In this document: positions 28,268-38,440 of the stretch, piece after piece
How the letters are laid out: the number at the start of each line of letters is the position of its first letter
Position numbering within the stretch: position 1 is the stretch's first letter
NCBI RefSeq assembly: GCF_014696615.1
Contig: NZ_JACJQJ010000001.1
Span: 62,001 to 126,000 of the forward strand
Direction: 5' to 3'
DNA: 64,000 nucleotides
Source of the DNA: Nostoc linckia FACHB-104
Lineage (GTDB): Bacteria; Cyanobacteriota; Cyanobacteriia; Cyanobacteriales; Nostocaceae
Notes under the pieces: model-generated
Databases searched by the model: none
What the model was told of the DNA's origin: nothing
Seen by the model: only the letters and a program-made list of their open reading frames with translations
Translations under genes and position numbers: made by a program

Positions 28268-28379
28268 AGATTTGTATTAAGAACTCTAGTTCTTAATACT
28301 AAATAATCAATATAGTAAGTTAAAAATACTCAAAATATCTGGCAATGGCAATTACAATGTAAAAAATAAATTCTAAAAT

Positions 28380-29381
28380 TTATGGAACTAAATATTTAAA
28401 TAAATCATCAATAACCGCATTTGCAGCTAAAATACCGCCTCCAATCCAGTATTCTGGAACTATATAAACTTTATTTTGTTGTACGGCTTTTAAATTCTGC
28501 CACAATGGATTTGAATTAAGTTGCTCTATTTTCTTTTTTGCTGTTTGGTTAGCTTCATTAGTATTTTCGGCAGTCCAGATAAATATGACATCACCATCTG
28601 CTTTTTGCGTTAACTCATTACCAATAGAAACTTGAATTGAATTATTAAATAATTTTTCTGCTTCTAAGTCTATGAAATTTTGGGATTCCGGACGAGATAA
28701 ACCAGCATCTTGCAAAATAGTTCCGCAGAAAGAATCACGGAGATAAAGGTTGATATTATTTGGATAAACGCGCACTACAGAAATTTTGATGTTTGATATA
28801 TTATTGCCCATGCGCTGCTTAAATTCCTCGAGGCGTAGGTAATAGCTTTCCATCAATTTTTGGCCAAGTTCTTTCTTACCTAATGCCACACTAATATTAG
28901 TAAATACTTCTTTCCATTTACCGCTATGTTCAAAATTAAATAAAACTGTAGGAGCAATTTTTGCAGCCATATCATAAATATATTGTCGGTAGTCAAAGCC
29001 TAAAATAAAATCTGGTTTGAGTGTAAGGATGCTTTCTATATTAGGTTCACCGAATGTGCCAATATTTTTCACTTTCACAAACTCATTTTGTAAATAGGAA
29101 GAATATTCAGGGATAACGCTACCAACAGGTTGAATACCTAGCGCGATCGCATTTTCAAATGAAGTGTCATCTAGAGTCACCAGTCGCTGAAAGTTTTCTG
29201 GAATACAACTGATTCCCGCAGCGTGTTCGACATGACGACAAGCTGCGTTTGGACTGCGATCGCTAACAGGTAAAGAACCACCACGATGACAAGCTACAGC
29301 AAGCAATAGAGTACAAAATAATGTAATTCCAAAACGCACCCAGCGAGTAAAGCTCTTAATTTTGATATAACTGTCATTCAT
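28380..29381 (-). CDS. Iron-siderophore ABC substrate-binding lipoprotein (FecB-like)
   Basis: About 333 residues from the ATG used here; an ATG five codons upstream is possible. It has a signal sequence with LLLAVAC as the probable lipobox, then a periplasmic binding protein of the TroA/FecB class: RLVTLDDTSFENAIALGIQPVG, NIESILTLKPDFILG and a C-terminal ..NPLWQNLKAVQQNKVYIVPEYWI.. segment typical of the family. It binds ferric siderophore in the periplasm and hands it to a permease; no FecC/FecD/FecE genes are in the window. It lies 27 bases downstream of the TonB receptor, so the two are one operon. Confidence 0.9.
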   Translation of the reverse strand: MNDSYIKIKSFTRWVRFGITLFCTLLLAVACHRGGSLPVSDRSPNAACRHVEHAAGISCIPENFQRLVTLDDTSFENAIALGIQPVGSVIPEYSSYLQNEFVKVKNIGTFGEPNIESILTLKPDFILGFDYRQYIYDMAAKIAPTVLFNFEHSGKWKEVFTNISVALGKKELGQKLMESYYLRLEEFKQRMGNNISNIKISVVRVYPNNINLYLRDSFCGTILQDAGLSRPESQNFIDLEAEKLFNNSIQVSIGNELTQKADGDVIFIWTAENTNEANQTAKKKIEQLNSNPLWQNLKAVQQNKVYIVPEYWIGGGILAANAVIDDLFKYLVP

Positions 29382-29408
29382 GATGGCATCCCCCACACCT
29401 GATTTTCG

Positions 29409-32063
29409 TTAAAATTCAATCGCAAACGAACCAATCAAAGTTAAAGGTTCACCGTAATAGACACCTAAACGACTACTATCAGAACCAGTAAAATAGGTAT
29501 TATCAAAGAGGTTGCGAATATTTAAAGCAGCTCTCCAGTTATCGCGCTTATAAAAGACCGATGCATCGGTACGGACATAGCTAGGAAGAACATAGCTATT
29601 GTCTAAATCGCCAAAGCGATCGCCAACAAAAAATAATCCTAATCCGAATCCCAACCCCCGCAGACTTCCTTGCTGCATTTCATAACTTGTCCACAAACTT
29701 GCTGCGTGTTCTGGGATATTATCTCGACGGCGACCTTCCAGTCCACTAGTATCTTTGCTAACAAAAGCATCAATGTAAGAATAAGATGCAATTACTTTCC
29801 AACCAGGGGTAATTTCCCCAGCAATATCAAATTCAATACCTCGACTTGTCTGTTCCCCAGTTTGAATTTGGTCGTTGGGATCGGATGAATTGGGATCATC
29901 AGTAGTCACATTTTGCTTGCGGAGATCATACAACGCTAAAGTTGCGCTCAAGTTGGGGGTAATATCAGCTTTTACACCCACTTCAAATTGTCTACCTGTT
30001 TCTGGTTTAAATGCTTCACCATTACCATTGCGACTTGTACCAAAACTCGGTTCAAAAGAGGTTGCATAAGATGCGTAGAGCGAGATATTTTGAGATGGTT
30101 GATAAACTATTCCCAGGCGAGGGCTAAAGTTACTATCAGATTGAGTAAATTCTTCCTTTTCTTCACCTAAACTCTGGACAGTGCGAGTTTGATCAAAAAT
30201 ATCAAATCTACCGCCTGCTAATAATTTCAATTGGGGATTAATTTCGATTTGGTCTTGAATATAAAATCCATATTTATCAATATTAGCTTCGCGAAAGAAA
30301 TTTAATATTTCTACTTTGGGATATTCTAAGCGAGTGTAAACTGGGTTAAATATATTAATAGATGGGTAGGATTCAAAATCTCCAAAAAGAGCATCCTCAG
30401 TGACTTTAGTATAGTCAAACCCCAAAACAAGTTGATGTTTAATTGAGCCTGTGGAGAATTTTCCTACTACATCTGTTTGCACTGTATAAGCATTATCCCG
30501 ACGCTCAGAATAATAACTTAATCTACTTAATTCACCTGTTTCTTCATCGAGAGAATCCCTTAAAGGATAGTAGCGGTCTAAATTGACAAATTGAGCGCGG
30601 AAAGCATTCCTAATTTTCCATTGTTCGCTGAACTTATGATCGAGTAAATAACTAAAATTAGTTACATTTATTTGCACATTTTGGAACGGTTCGCCTAAAA
30701 AACGTTCCCGTGGTAAATTTGCAGGACGATTACCTATTGCTACCGTCCCATCATCTGCTGTTCGTGTTTCTTCCAGCCAGGAACCATCTATAGTTAAATT
30801 GGTGTTAGCACCAAGAGCAAACTTTAATTTTGGGGCAAAAAACAAACGCTCTGAATTTACAAAATCACGAAAACTCCCAGCATTCTCATAAAAAGTATTG
30901 AAACGATAAAGTACGCTGCCATCATCACGTAATGGCCCCGATAAATCCAGCGCACCTCTATAGGAACTAAAACTACCAATAGTTCCCTCAAACGAAGAAA
31001 ATGGTTGAGCTAGAGGTTGTTTACTAACTAAATTAATCAAACCACCTGGAGGTGCATCCCCAAACAACACTGATGCTGGGCCTTTCAGCACTTCGATACG
31101 TTCAACATCAGCTGTTTCAATCAAGCCACCATAAAACAGATAGGAACGCAGTCCATCCCGAAATATATTTGCATTGAAACCACGTAAAGAAAAATATTCA
31201 CTAAAACCCTGATAGTAACCAGCGCTAGTAGAACCACTCACATTTCGCAATGCATCTTGGACACGAATTGTAGCTTGGTCTTTGAGGACTTCTCGGGGAA
31301 TTACTTGAATTGATTGAGGGATATCACGAATAGCTGTATCTGTTTTGGTGGCGCTTGATGCTTCTTCTGCACGATAACCACTCTCTTCACCTGTCACTAC
31401 CAATTCAATAGGGTCTTCATTTTTAGGTGTTTCTGCTGTGGGTGCTGCTGGAGGTTTTTCTGTGGTTGGTATTTCTGTAGGAAGTTGCTGTGCTGGTGGC
31501 GCTTGACTAGTAGATGCTGTTGGTGTCACTCCAAAAATTAAACCTTCATCACCATCAAACAACTCAACTTTGGGTATGCTACTTTCACCTACCACTGTCA
31601 CCCGGATTGTATTAGCATCCAGGTTAGTCACAGTAATTGTTGTAATTCCTGTAAATGGTTTTTCTTGACTAAAAGCATCTCTAGAAGCTAGTCGCAATTG
31701 AGCATTGGGAATATCTGCAATAAAGTTATTTCCCTCACTCTTACTTACAGGTTGGAGCTGATCTCCTTGAGTCGTTTCTAAAATAATCTCTAGTTGTTGC
31801 TCGCCTGAGTTTAGTTTGACTCCGGTAACTTGCACAACCTCTGGCGCTTGAACGAGTTTTTGTGCGCTTCTGAGGGGGGTTTCAACTTCACTTAGCTGCC
31901 ATATCTTGTTTAAAGGCGCACTTAACCAATTTGCATTATCAGTTGATAAGCCTTCTTGCTGCTTTTGCGTAACTTTAGTCTCATTACTCCAAGCAGGAGT
32001 TGCTAAAAACCAAAAAACTGAGCTTGTAATTAATAGGCTTTTCAATAACATCTGTGGTTTCAT
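29409..32063 (-). CDS. TonB-dependent siderophore receptor with AMIN domain
   Basis: 884 residues. Signal peptide (about 1-26, ending TPAWS), an AMIN-type domain (about 75-175), a Pro/Thr-rich linker (about 180-215), a TonB-box-like IELVVTGE, a plug (IRDIPQSIQVIPREVL, VEVLKGPASVLFGDAPPGGLIN-type motif) and a 22-strand barrel ending in Phe. This is the cyanobacterial form of FhuA/IutA-like receptors. It imports a ferric siderophore across the outer membrane. A good Shine-Dalgarno (GAGAGGA) precedes the ATG. It is divergent from the NRPS operon, sharing a ~1-kb control region with Fur-like motifs, which supports one iron-regulated locus. Confidence 0.95.
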   Translation of the reverse strand: MKPQMLLKSLLITSSVFWFLATPAWSNETKVTQKQQEGLSTDNANWLSAPLNKIWQLSEVETPLRSAQKLVQAPEVVQVTGVKLNSGEQQLEIILETTQGDQLQPVSKSEGNNFIADIPNAQLRLASRDAFSQEKPFTGITTITVTNLDANTIRVTVVGESSIPKVELFDGDEGLIFGVTPTASTSQAPPAQQLPTEIPTTEKPPAAPTAETPKNEDPIELVVTGEESGYRAEEASSATKTDTAIRDIPQSIQVIPREVLKDQATIRVQDALRNVSGSTSAGYYQGFSEYFSLRGFNANIFRDGLRSYLFYGGLIETADVERIEVLKGPASVLFGDAPPGGLINLVSKQPLAQPFSSFEGTIGSFSSYRGALDLSGPLRDDGSVLYRFNTFYENAGSFRDFVNSERLFFAPKLKFALGANTNLTIDGSWLEETRTADDGTVAIGNRPANLPRERFLGEPFQNVQINVTNFSYLLDHKFSEQWKIRNAFRAQFVNLDRYYPLRDSLDEETGELSRLSYYSERRDNAYTVQTDVVGKFSTGSIKHQLVLGFDYTKVTEDALFGDFESYPSINIFNPVYTRLEYPKVEILNFFREANIDKYGFYIQDQIEINPQLKLLAGGRFDIFDQTRTVQSLGEEKEEFTQSDSNFSPRLGIVYQPSQNISLYASYATSFEPSFGTSRNGNGEAFKPETGRQFEVGVKADITPNLSATLALYDLRKQNVTTDDPNSSDPNDQIQTGEQTSRGIEFDIAGEITPGWKVIASYSYIDAFVSKDTSGLEGRRRDNIPEHAASLWTSYEMQQGSLRGLGFGLGLFFVGDRFGDLDNSYVLPSYVRTDASVFYKRDNWRAALNIRNLFDNTYFTGSDSSRLGVYYGEPLTLIGSFAIEF

Positions 32064-32558
32064 TAATTTCCTCTCGCGTTAGTAGAACGGCGTAAATAAG
32101 TAAAGGTTTGTTGTGTACCCCTATAGAGAAGCAAGCTACGCAGAGCATCTCGTCAAGCCTACGGCGTAGCTAATACGATGGATTGGGAATTACTCTCTGT
32201 GTCAGAGCCCTGTCAATCCATCTGTCGCAATCATTTTTTAAATGGGTATTGCCTCAATACTGCTCGGTTAAGGATTTTAAACTCTTAATTTGGTTTGGGA
32301 AAAGGTTAAAGGGTAAGGGTTAAAGGTTTTTTCTTACCCCTTTTCCCCTTCCCCTTTTCCCCTTAACCGACAAGTATTGGGTATTGCCTCTATTTCAAGA
32401 AACATGGGAAAAGGTGCAAAGCACAGCGCCAGTGCGATACGGAAGCAAGGAAATAGAGAAGCAAGGATAAAAGCGTACTGAGTTTTTTTCCACAATCAAA
32501 TAGGAGTCCTATATTGACAATTGATTACTAAGATGCTTATTAGGAGTTATTAGCACTA

Positions 32559-32577
32559 GTATTTTTCTCAATCGACT
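32559..32577. promoter_or_regulatory. Candidate Fur box (receptor side)
   Basis: AGTATTTTTCTCAATCGAC has the TTCTCAAT core of the remembered FurA consensus. It sits about 500 bases from the receptor start and 530 from the NRPS start, so which operon it serves is unclear. Confidence 0.3.
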
Positions 32578-32892
32578 TTTACAGTACCAAAAATTTGTAT
32601 TAAGAGATAGAGTCTTTTGCATAATCTTGTCAATAAATTTAGATAATCCTAGGCAAGCAAAAAGGCTCAGAGTTTTTTTAGTATAAAGAATTACATTATA
32701 TTCAGTGGCTTGGTAGGCTAAAGGGTAACGTCAATAGCAATATGTTTTTACCTCATTTCCCTTGCCCTGAGCCAAAAACTTTAGTTTGTCGATAGAGGTT
32801 AGCACTATTCAATCATGATTTCAGGGCAAATTTTTGTAGTTGCTTCAGTCAGACTTTTTAGTGTACTTTTGTTAAGAACGTAAAAAAGAACT

Positions 32893-32911
32893 GAGAATAA
32901 TTAGCATTTAG
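32893..32911. promoter_or_regulatory. Candidate Fur box (NRPS side, distal)
   Basis: GAGAATAATTAGCATTTAG matches the E. coli Fur box GATAATGATAATCATTATC at 12 of 19 positions by eye. Confidence 0.35.
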
Positions 32912-32921
32912 TATGGTATTA

Positions 32922-32940
32922 GTATATTGAGAATAAATTG
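32922..32940. promoter_or_regulatory. Candidate Fur box (NRPS side, proximal)
   Basis: On the - strand this reads CAATTTATTCTCAATATAC, matching the FurA consensus as I remember it (AAATAAATTCTCAATAAAT) at 14 of 19 positions. It lies about 170 bases before the FAAL-NRPS start. Confidence 0.45.
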
Positions 32941-33108
32941 CAATATCTTGAGAGACAGTTCTCATTTGCGAACTCTCAAAATAGCTAAAATCCAGCTATC
33001 ATACGACTTTGCGTGAATTTGGTTGAGCAACAAAGCCTACAAGCTGCTAGTACAGTTGCGACTACCTCGTGTATGACCGTTACACTCAAAAATTAGGTAA
33101 GCATTTCA

Positions 33109-36100
33109 ATGCCTGAAATTCAGAATACTCAGAACAGTCATGCCTTCAAAGGCGTGGGCGAATTTTCTACTATTGTTGAACTTTTGCGCTATAGAGCCGG
33201 CTTACAAGCCGAACAGCTGAGTTATACGTTTTTAGCAGATGGGGAAACAGAAAGCGATCGCCTCACCTACGAACAACTAGATAGATATAGTAGAGCGATC
33301 GCCTCTCAACTTCAAAGCTTAGGCTTAAGCGGAGAGCGTGCTTTACTGCTCTATCCACCTGGTATAGATTACTTACCTGCCTTTTTTGGGTGTCTGTATG
33401 CTGGTGTCGTTGCAGTTCCCGCCTATCCACCGCGCAATCGACGTAACACCCCCAGAATTTTAGCCATCTTAGAAGATGCCCAAGCTGCAATTATCCTGAC
33501 TACAACTACAATTTTGCCCCAGGTGCAATCTCTGTTTGCTGATAAATTTGATATAGATAACATTCATTGGCTAGCTACTGATAATCTCTCTCCTGGGATA
33601 GAAGCAGATTGGCAAAAGCCTCAGATCGATGCAGACACACTGGCGTTTTTGCAATATACATCTGGTTCTACCGGCACACCCAAAGGTGTGATGCTGAATC
33701 ATAGCAACCTCCTCCACAATGCTGAGGTGACGCGCCAGTATATGGAACATACCGCTAATAGTAAGTTTGTTACTTGGTTGCCGGTCTATCATGATATGGG
33801 CTTGATTGGTGGTATCTTACAACCTCTATATGGTGGTTTCCCTTGCATCATGATGCCGCCAGCTGCTTTCCTCCAACGTCCCTATCGTTGGTTAGAAGCT
33901 ATTTCCCGTTATGGAGGGACTACTAGTGGCGCGCCTAACTTTGCTTACGAACTTTGTATTGAAAAAATTACCCCCGAACAACGCTCAACCTTAGATTTAA
34001 GCAGTTGGACTGTAGCTTTTAACGGTGCTGAACCCATCCGTCATGAGACTCTAGAAAAGTTTGCAGCCACCTTTGCAGAATGTGGTTTTCGTCCAGAAGC
34101 TTTTTATCCTTGCTATGGGATGGCGGAAGCAACTTTAATGGTATCTGGTAGCGTCAAATCTGCGTTAATAAATAGCGTATATCTGCAAAAAAGCGCTTTA
34201 GAAGCCAAGAAAGTAATTAATACAGTTGTTAATGATGAAAATTCTACAGTTTTAGTTGGATGCGGTCGAGTTGTACCCCAACAGGAAATTGTCATTGTTC
34301 ATCCAGAAACTTTCAGCGCTTGCAATCCCGACGAAGTTGGAGAAATCTGGGTGTCTGGCCCTAGTATTGGTAGTGGTTACTGGAACCGTCCACAAGAAAC
34401 AGCGCAAACTTTCCACGCCTATTTGCAAGATACCGGAGAAGGGCCATTTTTACGGACTGGGGATTTAGGGTTTTTATATGATGGCGAACTCTTTATTACA
34501 GGTAGAGCTAAAGATTTAATTATCATTAGGGGACGTAATCTTTACCCACAAGATATAGAACTCACCGCAGAACGTAGTCATCACGCATTACGTGCAGGAA
34601 GCGTTGCAGCCTTTGCAGTCGAGGTAGAAAAAGAAGAACGTTTAGTAGTTGTACAAGAATTAGAATTTCGTGCCCAACCTAATATAGATGAAGTGGCGGC
34701 TGCTATTCGCCAAGCAATTACAGCAGAACATGAAATCCAAGTTTATGCAGTCGTTCTGATTAAAGCTGGTACTATTTCCAAAACTTCCAGTGGTAAAATC
34801 CAACGTCGAGCTACCAAAGCAGGATTTTTGGCAGGTACATTAGAGGTTGTTGGTAGCAGTATTCTAGAAATTAACGAAATCACAGAACAACAAGAGATTC
34901 TGACGCGTACAGAATTACTTACAGCAGCACCAGAACAAAGACAGCAGTTATTAAATTGCTATTTAAAAGCTCTTATAGCAAGAGTATTAAAGGTGACACC
35001 TGCTCAGTTAGATAGTAGTCAACCTTTGAGTAGTTTGGGATTAGACTCCCTGAAAGTTTTCGAGTTAAAAAATCGCCTAGAAGTTGGTTTTGGCGTAACT
35101 ATTTCTATAGCAGAATTGTTTGATGGTGGTCTTGTTGAGTTAACAAGCCAAATATTAGAGCAAATTAGTAGTAATTTGGCTAGTACTTATTTACCGATTA
35201 GCAAAGTAGAGACAACCACTAACCAACATCCACTTACTTTTACTCAACAGCAGTTATGGTTTATTAATCAACTGCAACCGGGAACAGCTACATATAACAT
35301 TCCTGTAGCTGTTCATTTGACAGAAAAGTTAAATGTACCTGCATTAGTTGGCAGTCTCAACGAAATTATTCAAAGACATGACATTTTACGGACAAGCTTT
35401 GAATTAGTTGATGGTGAACCTATTCAAAAAGTTGTAGATTTTATCACATTCAATTTACCAGAAGTTGATTTATGCCATTTGCCTGATGAACAACAACAGA
35501 CTGAGGTGCAAAAGTTATTTTTGCAAGAAGCTGAGTCATCTTTTGATTTTCAAAAAGCACCTTTGTTGCGGGCAAAACTGCTACATTTGTCAGCAGAATC
35601 GATTTTAATTTTAAATCTACATCATTTGGTTGGTGATGGTTGGTCAATCAACTTATTAGTTCAAGAATTATCTGTAATTTATCAGGCTTTGGTTGCAGGA
35701 AAGCCATCACCTTTACCAGCAATGACTTTACAGTATGCTGATTTTACCTATTGGCAACGCAACTGGTTACAAGGTGAAATCATAGACAAATATTTAGCTT
35801 ATTGGCAACAGCAATTAAGGGGAAACCTCCCAATATTGCAGCTACCAACTGACCGTCCAAGACCGCCAATTCAAACTTTTAAAGGCAAGCAACAGAAGTT
35901 TGTATTATCTCCAAAATTAACTGCGGCTCTTAAACAGTTAAGCCAACAAGAGGAAAGTACTTTATTTATGACTTTGTTAGCGGCTTTTCAAACTTTACTT
36001 TACCGCTACACAGGGCAAGAAGATATTCTTGTGGGTTCCCCAATTGCTAACCGCAACCGTGCTGAATTAGAACAGTTAATTGGCTGTTTTGTCAATACTT

Positions 36101-38418
36101 TAGTATTGCGAACTAATTTAGAAGGTAATCCCAAATTTAGAGAATTTCTGGGACGAGTAAGAAAGGTAGCAATTGATGCCTATACGCACCAAGATTTACC
36201 TTTTGAAAAGTTAGTAGAAGCACTACAGCCAAATCGAGATCTTAGTTATAACCCATTGTTCCAGGTGATGTTTGTACTTCAGAATCCTGCATCAAATAGT
36301 ATTTGGAAAACAGAGGAACTGGAGACAGGAACAGCCAAGTTTGATATCTTGCTATCAATGATAGATAGTGAAGAGGGTTTAACAGGGACGCTAGAATACA
36401 ATACCGATTTATTTAATGCAGATACGATCGCTAGGATGCTGGGACATTTCCAAACCTTACTAGAGGGTGTAGTGAGTTATCCCAACCAGAGTATTTCTGA
36501 GTTACCACTATTGACAACTGCTGAACGTCAAACCCTACTGCTTGACTGGAATCATACGGAGGTTGATTATCCTCAAGCAGCTTGCATCCATCACTTATTT
36601 GAGGCGCAGGTAGAAAAGACACCAGATGCGATCGCGCTGATTTTTACTGACCAAGAGTTAACCTATAGAGAGTTAAATCATCGAGCCAATCAACTAGCCC
36701 ACTACCTACAAAATCTAGGTGTGGAACCAGATACCTTAGTTGGAATCTGCATGGAACGCTCTATAGAAATGGTAGTGGGAATATTAGCAATTATGAAAGC
36801 AGGTGGTGCATATCTACCGCTAGATCCTACCTATCCTCAAGAGCGTTTGGCGTTTATGTTAGCAGATGCTCAATTATCGTTGTTGTTAGTCCAACCCTAT
36901 CTAATTGCTCAACTACCACCACACACAGCCAAAGTAATAACTATAGATGCTGATGGTGCAACATTTGCTGACTATAGCCAAGTTAATCCAGATAGTAATG
37001 TCCAACTGGAAAACATCGCTTATGTAATTTATACTTCTGGTTCCACCGGCAAACCTAAAGGAGCGATTAACACTCATAAGGGTTTATGCAACCGCTTATT
37101 ATGGATGCAAGATACTTACCAATTAACATCAAGCGATCGCGTTTTACAAAAAACACCTTTTAGTTTTGATGTCTCCGTTTGGGAATTCTTCTGGCCTCTA
37201 TTTACTGGTGCGACTTTAGTGGTAGCTAAACCAGGTGGTCATCAAGATGCAAGTTATTTAGTCCAACTCATCACTCAGCAGCAAATTACGACATTGCACT
37301 TTGTACCTTCAATGCTACAAGTATTTTTAGAAGCACCAGAACTAGAAAAATGTAGTAGTATTAAACGGGTTATTTGTAGCGGTGAAGCACTACCTTTTGA
37401 ACTCCAAGAACGCTTTTTTGAGTGCTTGAATTCAGAATTACACAATCTTTACGGGCCTACAGAGGCGGCTATTGATGTTACTTTCTGGTGTTGTCAAGCA
37501 AACAATCATCAAAAAATAGTTCCGATTGGTCGCCCTATAGCTAATACCAAGATTTATATCTTGGATAAACAATTGCAACCTGTGCCGATTGGTGTTCCAG
37601 GAGAGTTACATATTGGTGGTGTGGGTTTAGCACGTGGCTATTGGAATAGGCCACAATTAACTAATGAAAAGTTTATTAATAGTCCGTTTGACTCCAGCAA
37701 ATATCTTTACAAAACAGGAGATTTAGCACGTTATCGTGCTGATGGCACAATTGAGTATTTAGGAAGAATTGATCGTCAAGTTAAAGTGCGCGGTTTTCGG
37801 ATTGAATTAGGAGAAATTGAGGCAGTAATCACTCAAAATCCTTCTGTAAGAGAAATAGTAGTGATTGCTCAAGAAAACCGTTTGATTGCTTATGTTGTTC
37901 CCAAAACCACATTTGCTGTTAATGAATTACGGCATTTTCTGAAAGAAAAACTACCAGAATATATGCTTCCTTCTGCCTTGATTGTGTTAACAGCATTACC
38001 GCTAACTCCTAATGGTAAAGTAGACCATTCTGCTTTACCTGCGCCGGATAAATTGCGTCCAGAATTAGCGAATAATTATCAAGCGCCCCAATCAGATGTT
38101 GAAACATCAATAGCTAGAGTTTGGAAACAAGTACTACATTTAGAAAAAGTTGGGATTCATGATAATTTCTTTGACCTTGGCGGACATTCTTTGTTAGTAG
38201 TGCAGGTTAACAATAAACTCCGCGAGATTTTACAGCGAGATTTATCAGTTGTAGAAATTTTTCAAAATCCCACTATTAAGTCACTGGCAGAACATTTAAA
38301 TCAAAAATCATCAGCACCCACAACTTTAGGGGAAATGCGTCAAAGAGTAAATAAACAAAGAGAAGCTCTTAATCAACGCAATCAATTATTAATGAAGCAA
38401 CGAAAGAATTTTAAGTAA
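33109..38418 (+). CDS. FAAL-ACP-C-A-PCP lipopeptide initiation NRPS (cluster 2)
   Basis: 1769 residues. An N-terminal fatty acyl-AMP ligase (about 1-590; SYTFLADGE, YTSGSTGTPKGVML, YPCYGMAEATL, SGKIQRRATK) activates a fatty acid and loads it on the ACP (Ser647, GLDSLKV). The C domain (HHLVGDGWS, His838/His839) acylates the first amino acid, which the A domain selects; its pocket reads D-V-W-H-I-S-L-I-D, a serine code. PCP Ser1694 (GGHSLL). A charged helical tail (QRVNKQREALNQRNQLLMKQ) probably docks onto the PKS. It is the first gene of the assembly line, so the product is an N-acyl-Ser starter: a lipopeptide. The downstream PKS begins 22 bases after the stop. Confidence 0.93.
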   Translation: MPEIQNTQNSHAFKGVGEFSTIVELLRYRAGLQAEQLSYTFLADGETESDRLTYEQLDRYSRAIASQLQSLGLSGERALLLYPPGIDYLPAFFGCLYAGVVAVPAYPPRNRRNTPRILAILEDAQAAIILTTTTILPQVQSLFADKFDIDNIHWLATDNLSPGIEADWQKPQIDADTLAFLQYTSGSTGTPKGVMLNHSNLLHNAEVTRQYMEHTANSKFVTWLPVYHDMGLIGGILQPLYGGFPCIMMPPAAFLQRPYRWLEAISRYGGTTSGAPNFAYELCIEKITPEQRSTLDLSSWTVAFNGAEPIRHETLEKFAATFAECGFRPEAFYPCYGMAEATLMVSGSVKSALINSVYLQKSALEAKKVINTVVNDENSTVLVGCGRVVPQQEIVIVHPETFSACNPDEVGEIWVSGPSIGSGYWNRPQETAQTFHAYLQDTGEGPFLRTGDLGFLYDGELFITGRAKDLIIIRGRNLYPQDIELTAERSHHALRAGSVAAFAVEVEKEERLVVVQELEFRAQPNIDEVAAAIRQAITAEHEIQVYAVVLIKAGTISKTSSGKIQRRATKAGFLAGTLEVVGSSILEINEITEQQEILTRTELLTAAPEQRQQLLNCYLKALIARVLKVTPAQLDSSQPLSSLGLDSLKVFELKNRLEVGFGVTISIAELFDGGLVELTSQILEQISSNLASTYLPISKVETTTNQHPLTFTQQQLWFINQLQPGTATYNIPVAVHLTEKLNVPALVGSLNEIIQRHDILRTSFELVDGEPIQKVVDFITFNLPEVDLCHLPDEQQQTEVQKLFLQEAESSFDFQKAPLLRAKLLHLSAESILILNLHHLVGDGWSINLLVQELSVIYQALVAGKPSPLPAMTLQYADFTYWQRNWLQGEIIDKYLAYWQQQLRGNLPILQLPTDRPRPPIQTFKGKQQKFVLSPKLTAALKQLSQQEESTLFMTLLAAFQTLLYRYTGQEDILVGSPIANRNRAELEQLIGCFVNTLVLRTNLEGNPKFREFLGRVRKVAIDAYTHQDLPFEKLVEALQPNRDLSYNPLFQVMFVLQNPASNSIWKTEELETGTAKFDILLSMIDSEEGLTGTLEYNTDLFNADTIARMLGHFQTLLEGVVSYPNQSISELPLLTTAERQTLLLDWNHTEVDYPQAACIHHLFEAQVEKTPDAIALIFTDQELTYRELNHRANQLAHYLQNLGVEPDTLVGICMERSIEMVVGILAIMKAGGAYLPLDPTYPQERLAFMLADAQLSLLLVQPYLIAQLPPHTAKVITIDADGATFADYSQVNPDSNVQLENIAYVIYTSGSTGKPKGAINTHKGLCNRLLWMQDTYQLTSSDRVLQKTPFSFDVSVWEFFWPLFTGATLVVAKPGGHQDASYLVQLITQQQITTLHFVPSMLQVFLEAPELEKCSSIKRVICSGEALPFELQERFFECLNSELHNLYGPTEAAIDVTFWCCQANNHQKIVPIGRPIANTKIYILDKQLQPVPIGVPGELHIGGVGLARGYWNRPQLTNEKFINSPFDSSKYLYKTGDLARYRADGTIEYLGRIDRQVKVRGFRIELGEIEAVITQNPSVREIVVIAQENRLIAYVVPKTTFAVNELRHFLKEKLPEYMLPSALIVLTALPLTPNGKVDHSALPAPDKLRPELANNYQAPQSDVETSIARVWKQVLHLEKVGIHDNFFDLGGHSLLVVQVNNKLREILQRDLSVVEIFQNPTIKSLAEHLNQKSSAPTTLGEMRQRVNKQREALNQRNQLLMKQRKNFK

Positions 38419-38440
38419 TTTAGCAGGTTATTTGTTAATT

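Larger units (their letters stand above)
32064..33108. other. Divergent control region between receptor and NRPS operons
   Basis: About 1 kb with no supportable gene. It contains a 9-base inverted repeat GATGGATTG / CAATCCATC (32177-32185, 32214-32222), a palindromic GCTACGC-type repeat near 32140-32170, short tandem pyrimidine/purine repeats (32290-32370), Fur-like motifs (separate entries), and TTGAGAG / CTCTCAA arms (32948-32954, 32973-32979) that could form a leader hairpin for the NRPS transcript. Confidence 0.5.

Noticed and set aside
32290-32370. Possible CRISPR-like array in the receptor-NRPS spacer
   Set aside because: The repeats are short degenerate tandem heptamers and pyrimidine runs without spacers of constant length; no cas genes are present.
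23892-33108. HupS N-terminal fragment within the window
   Set aside because: I read both strands of the non-coding parts here for a LWLQGGACSGNT-coding piece and found none; the other border must be outside the window.
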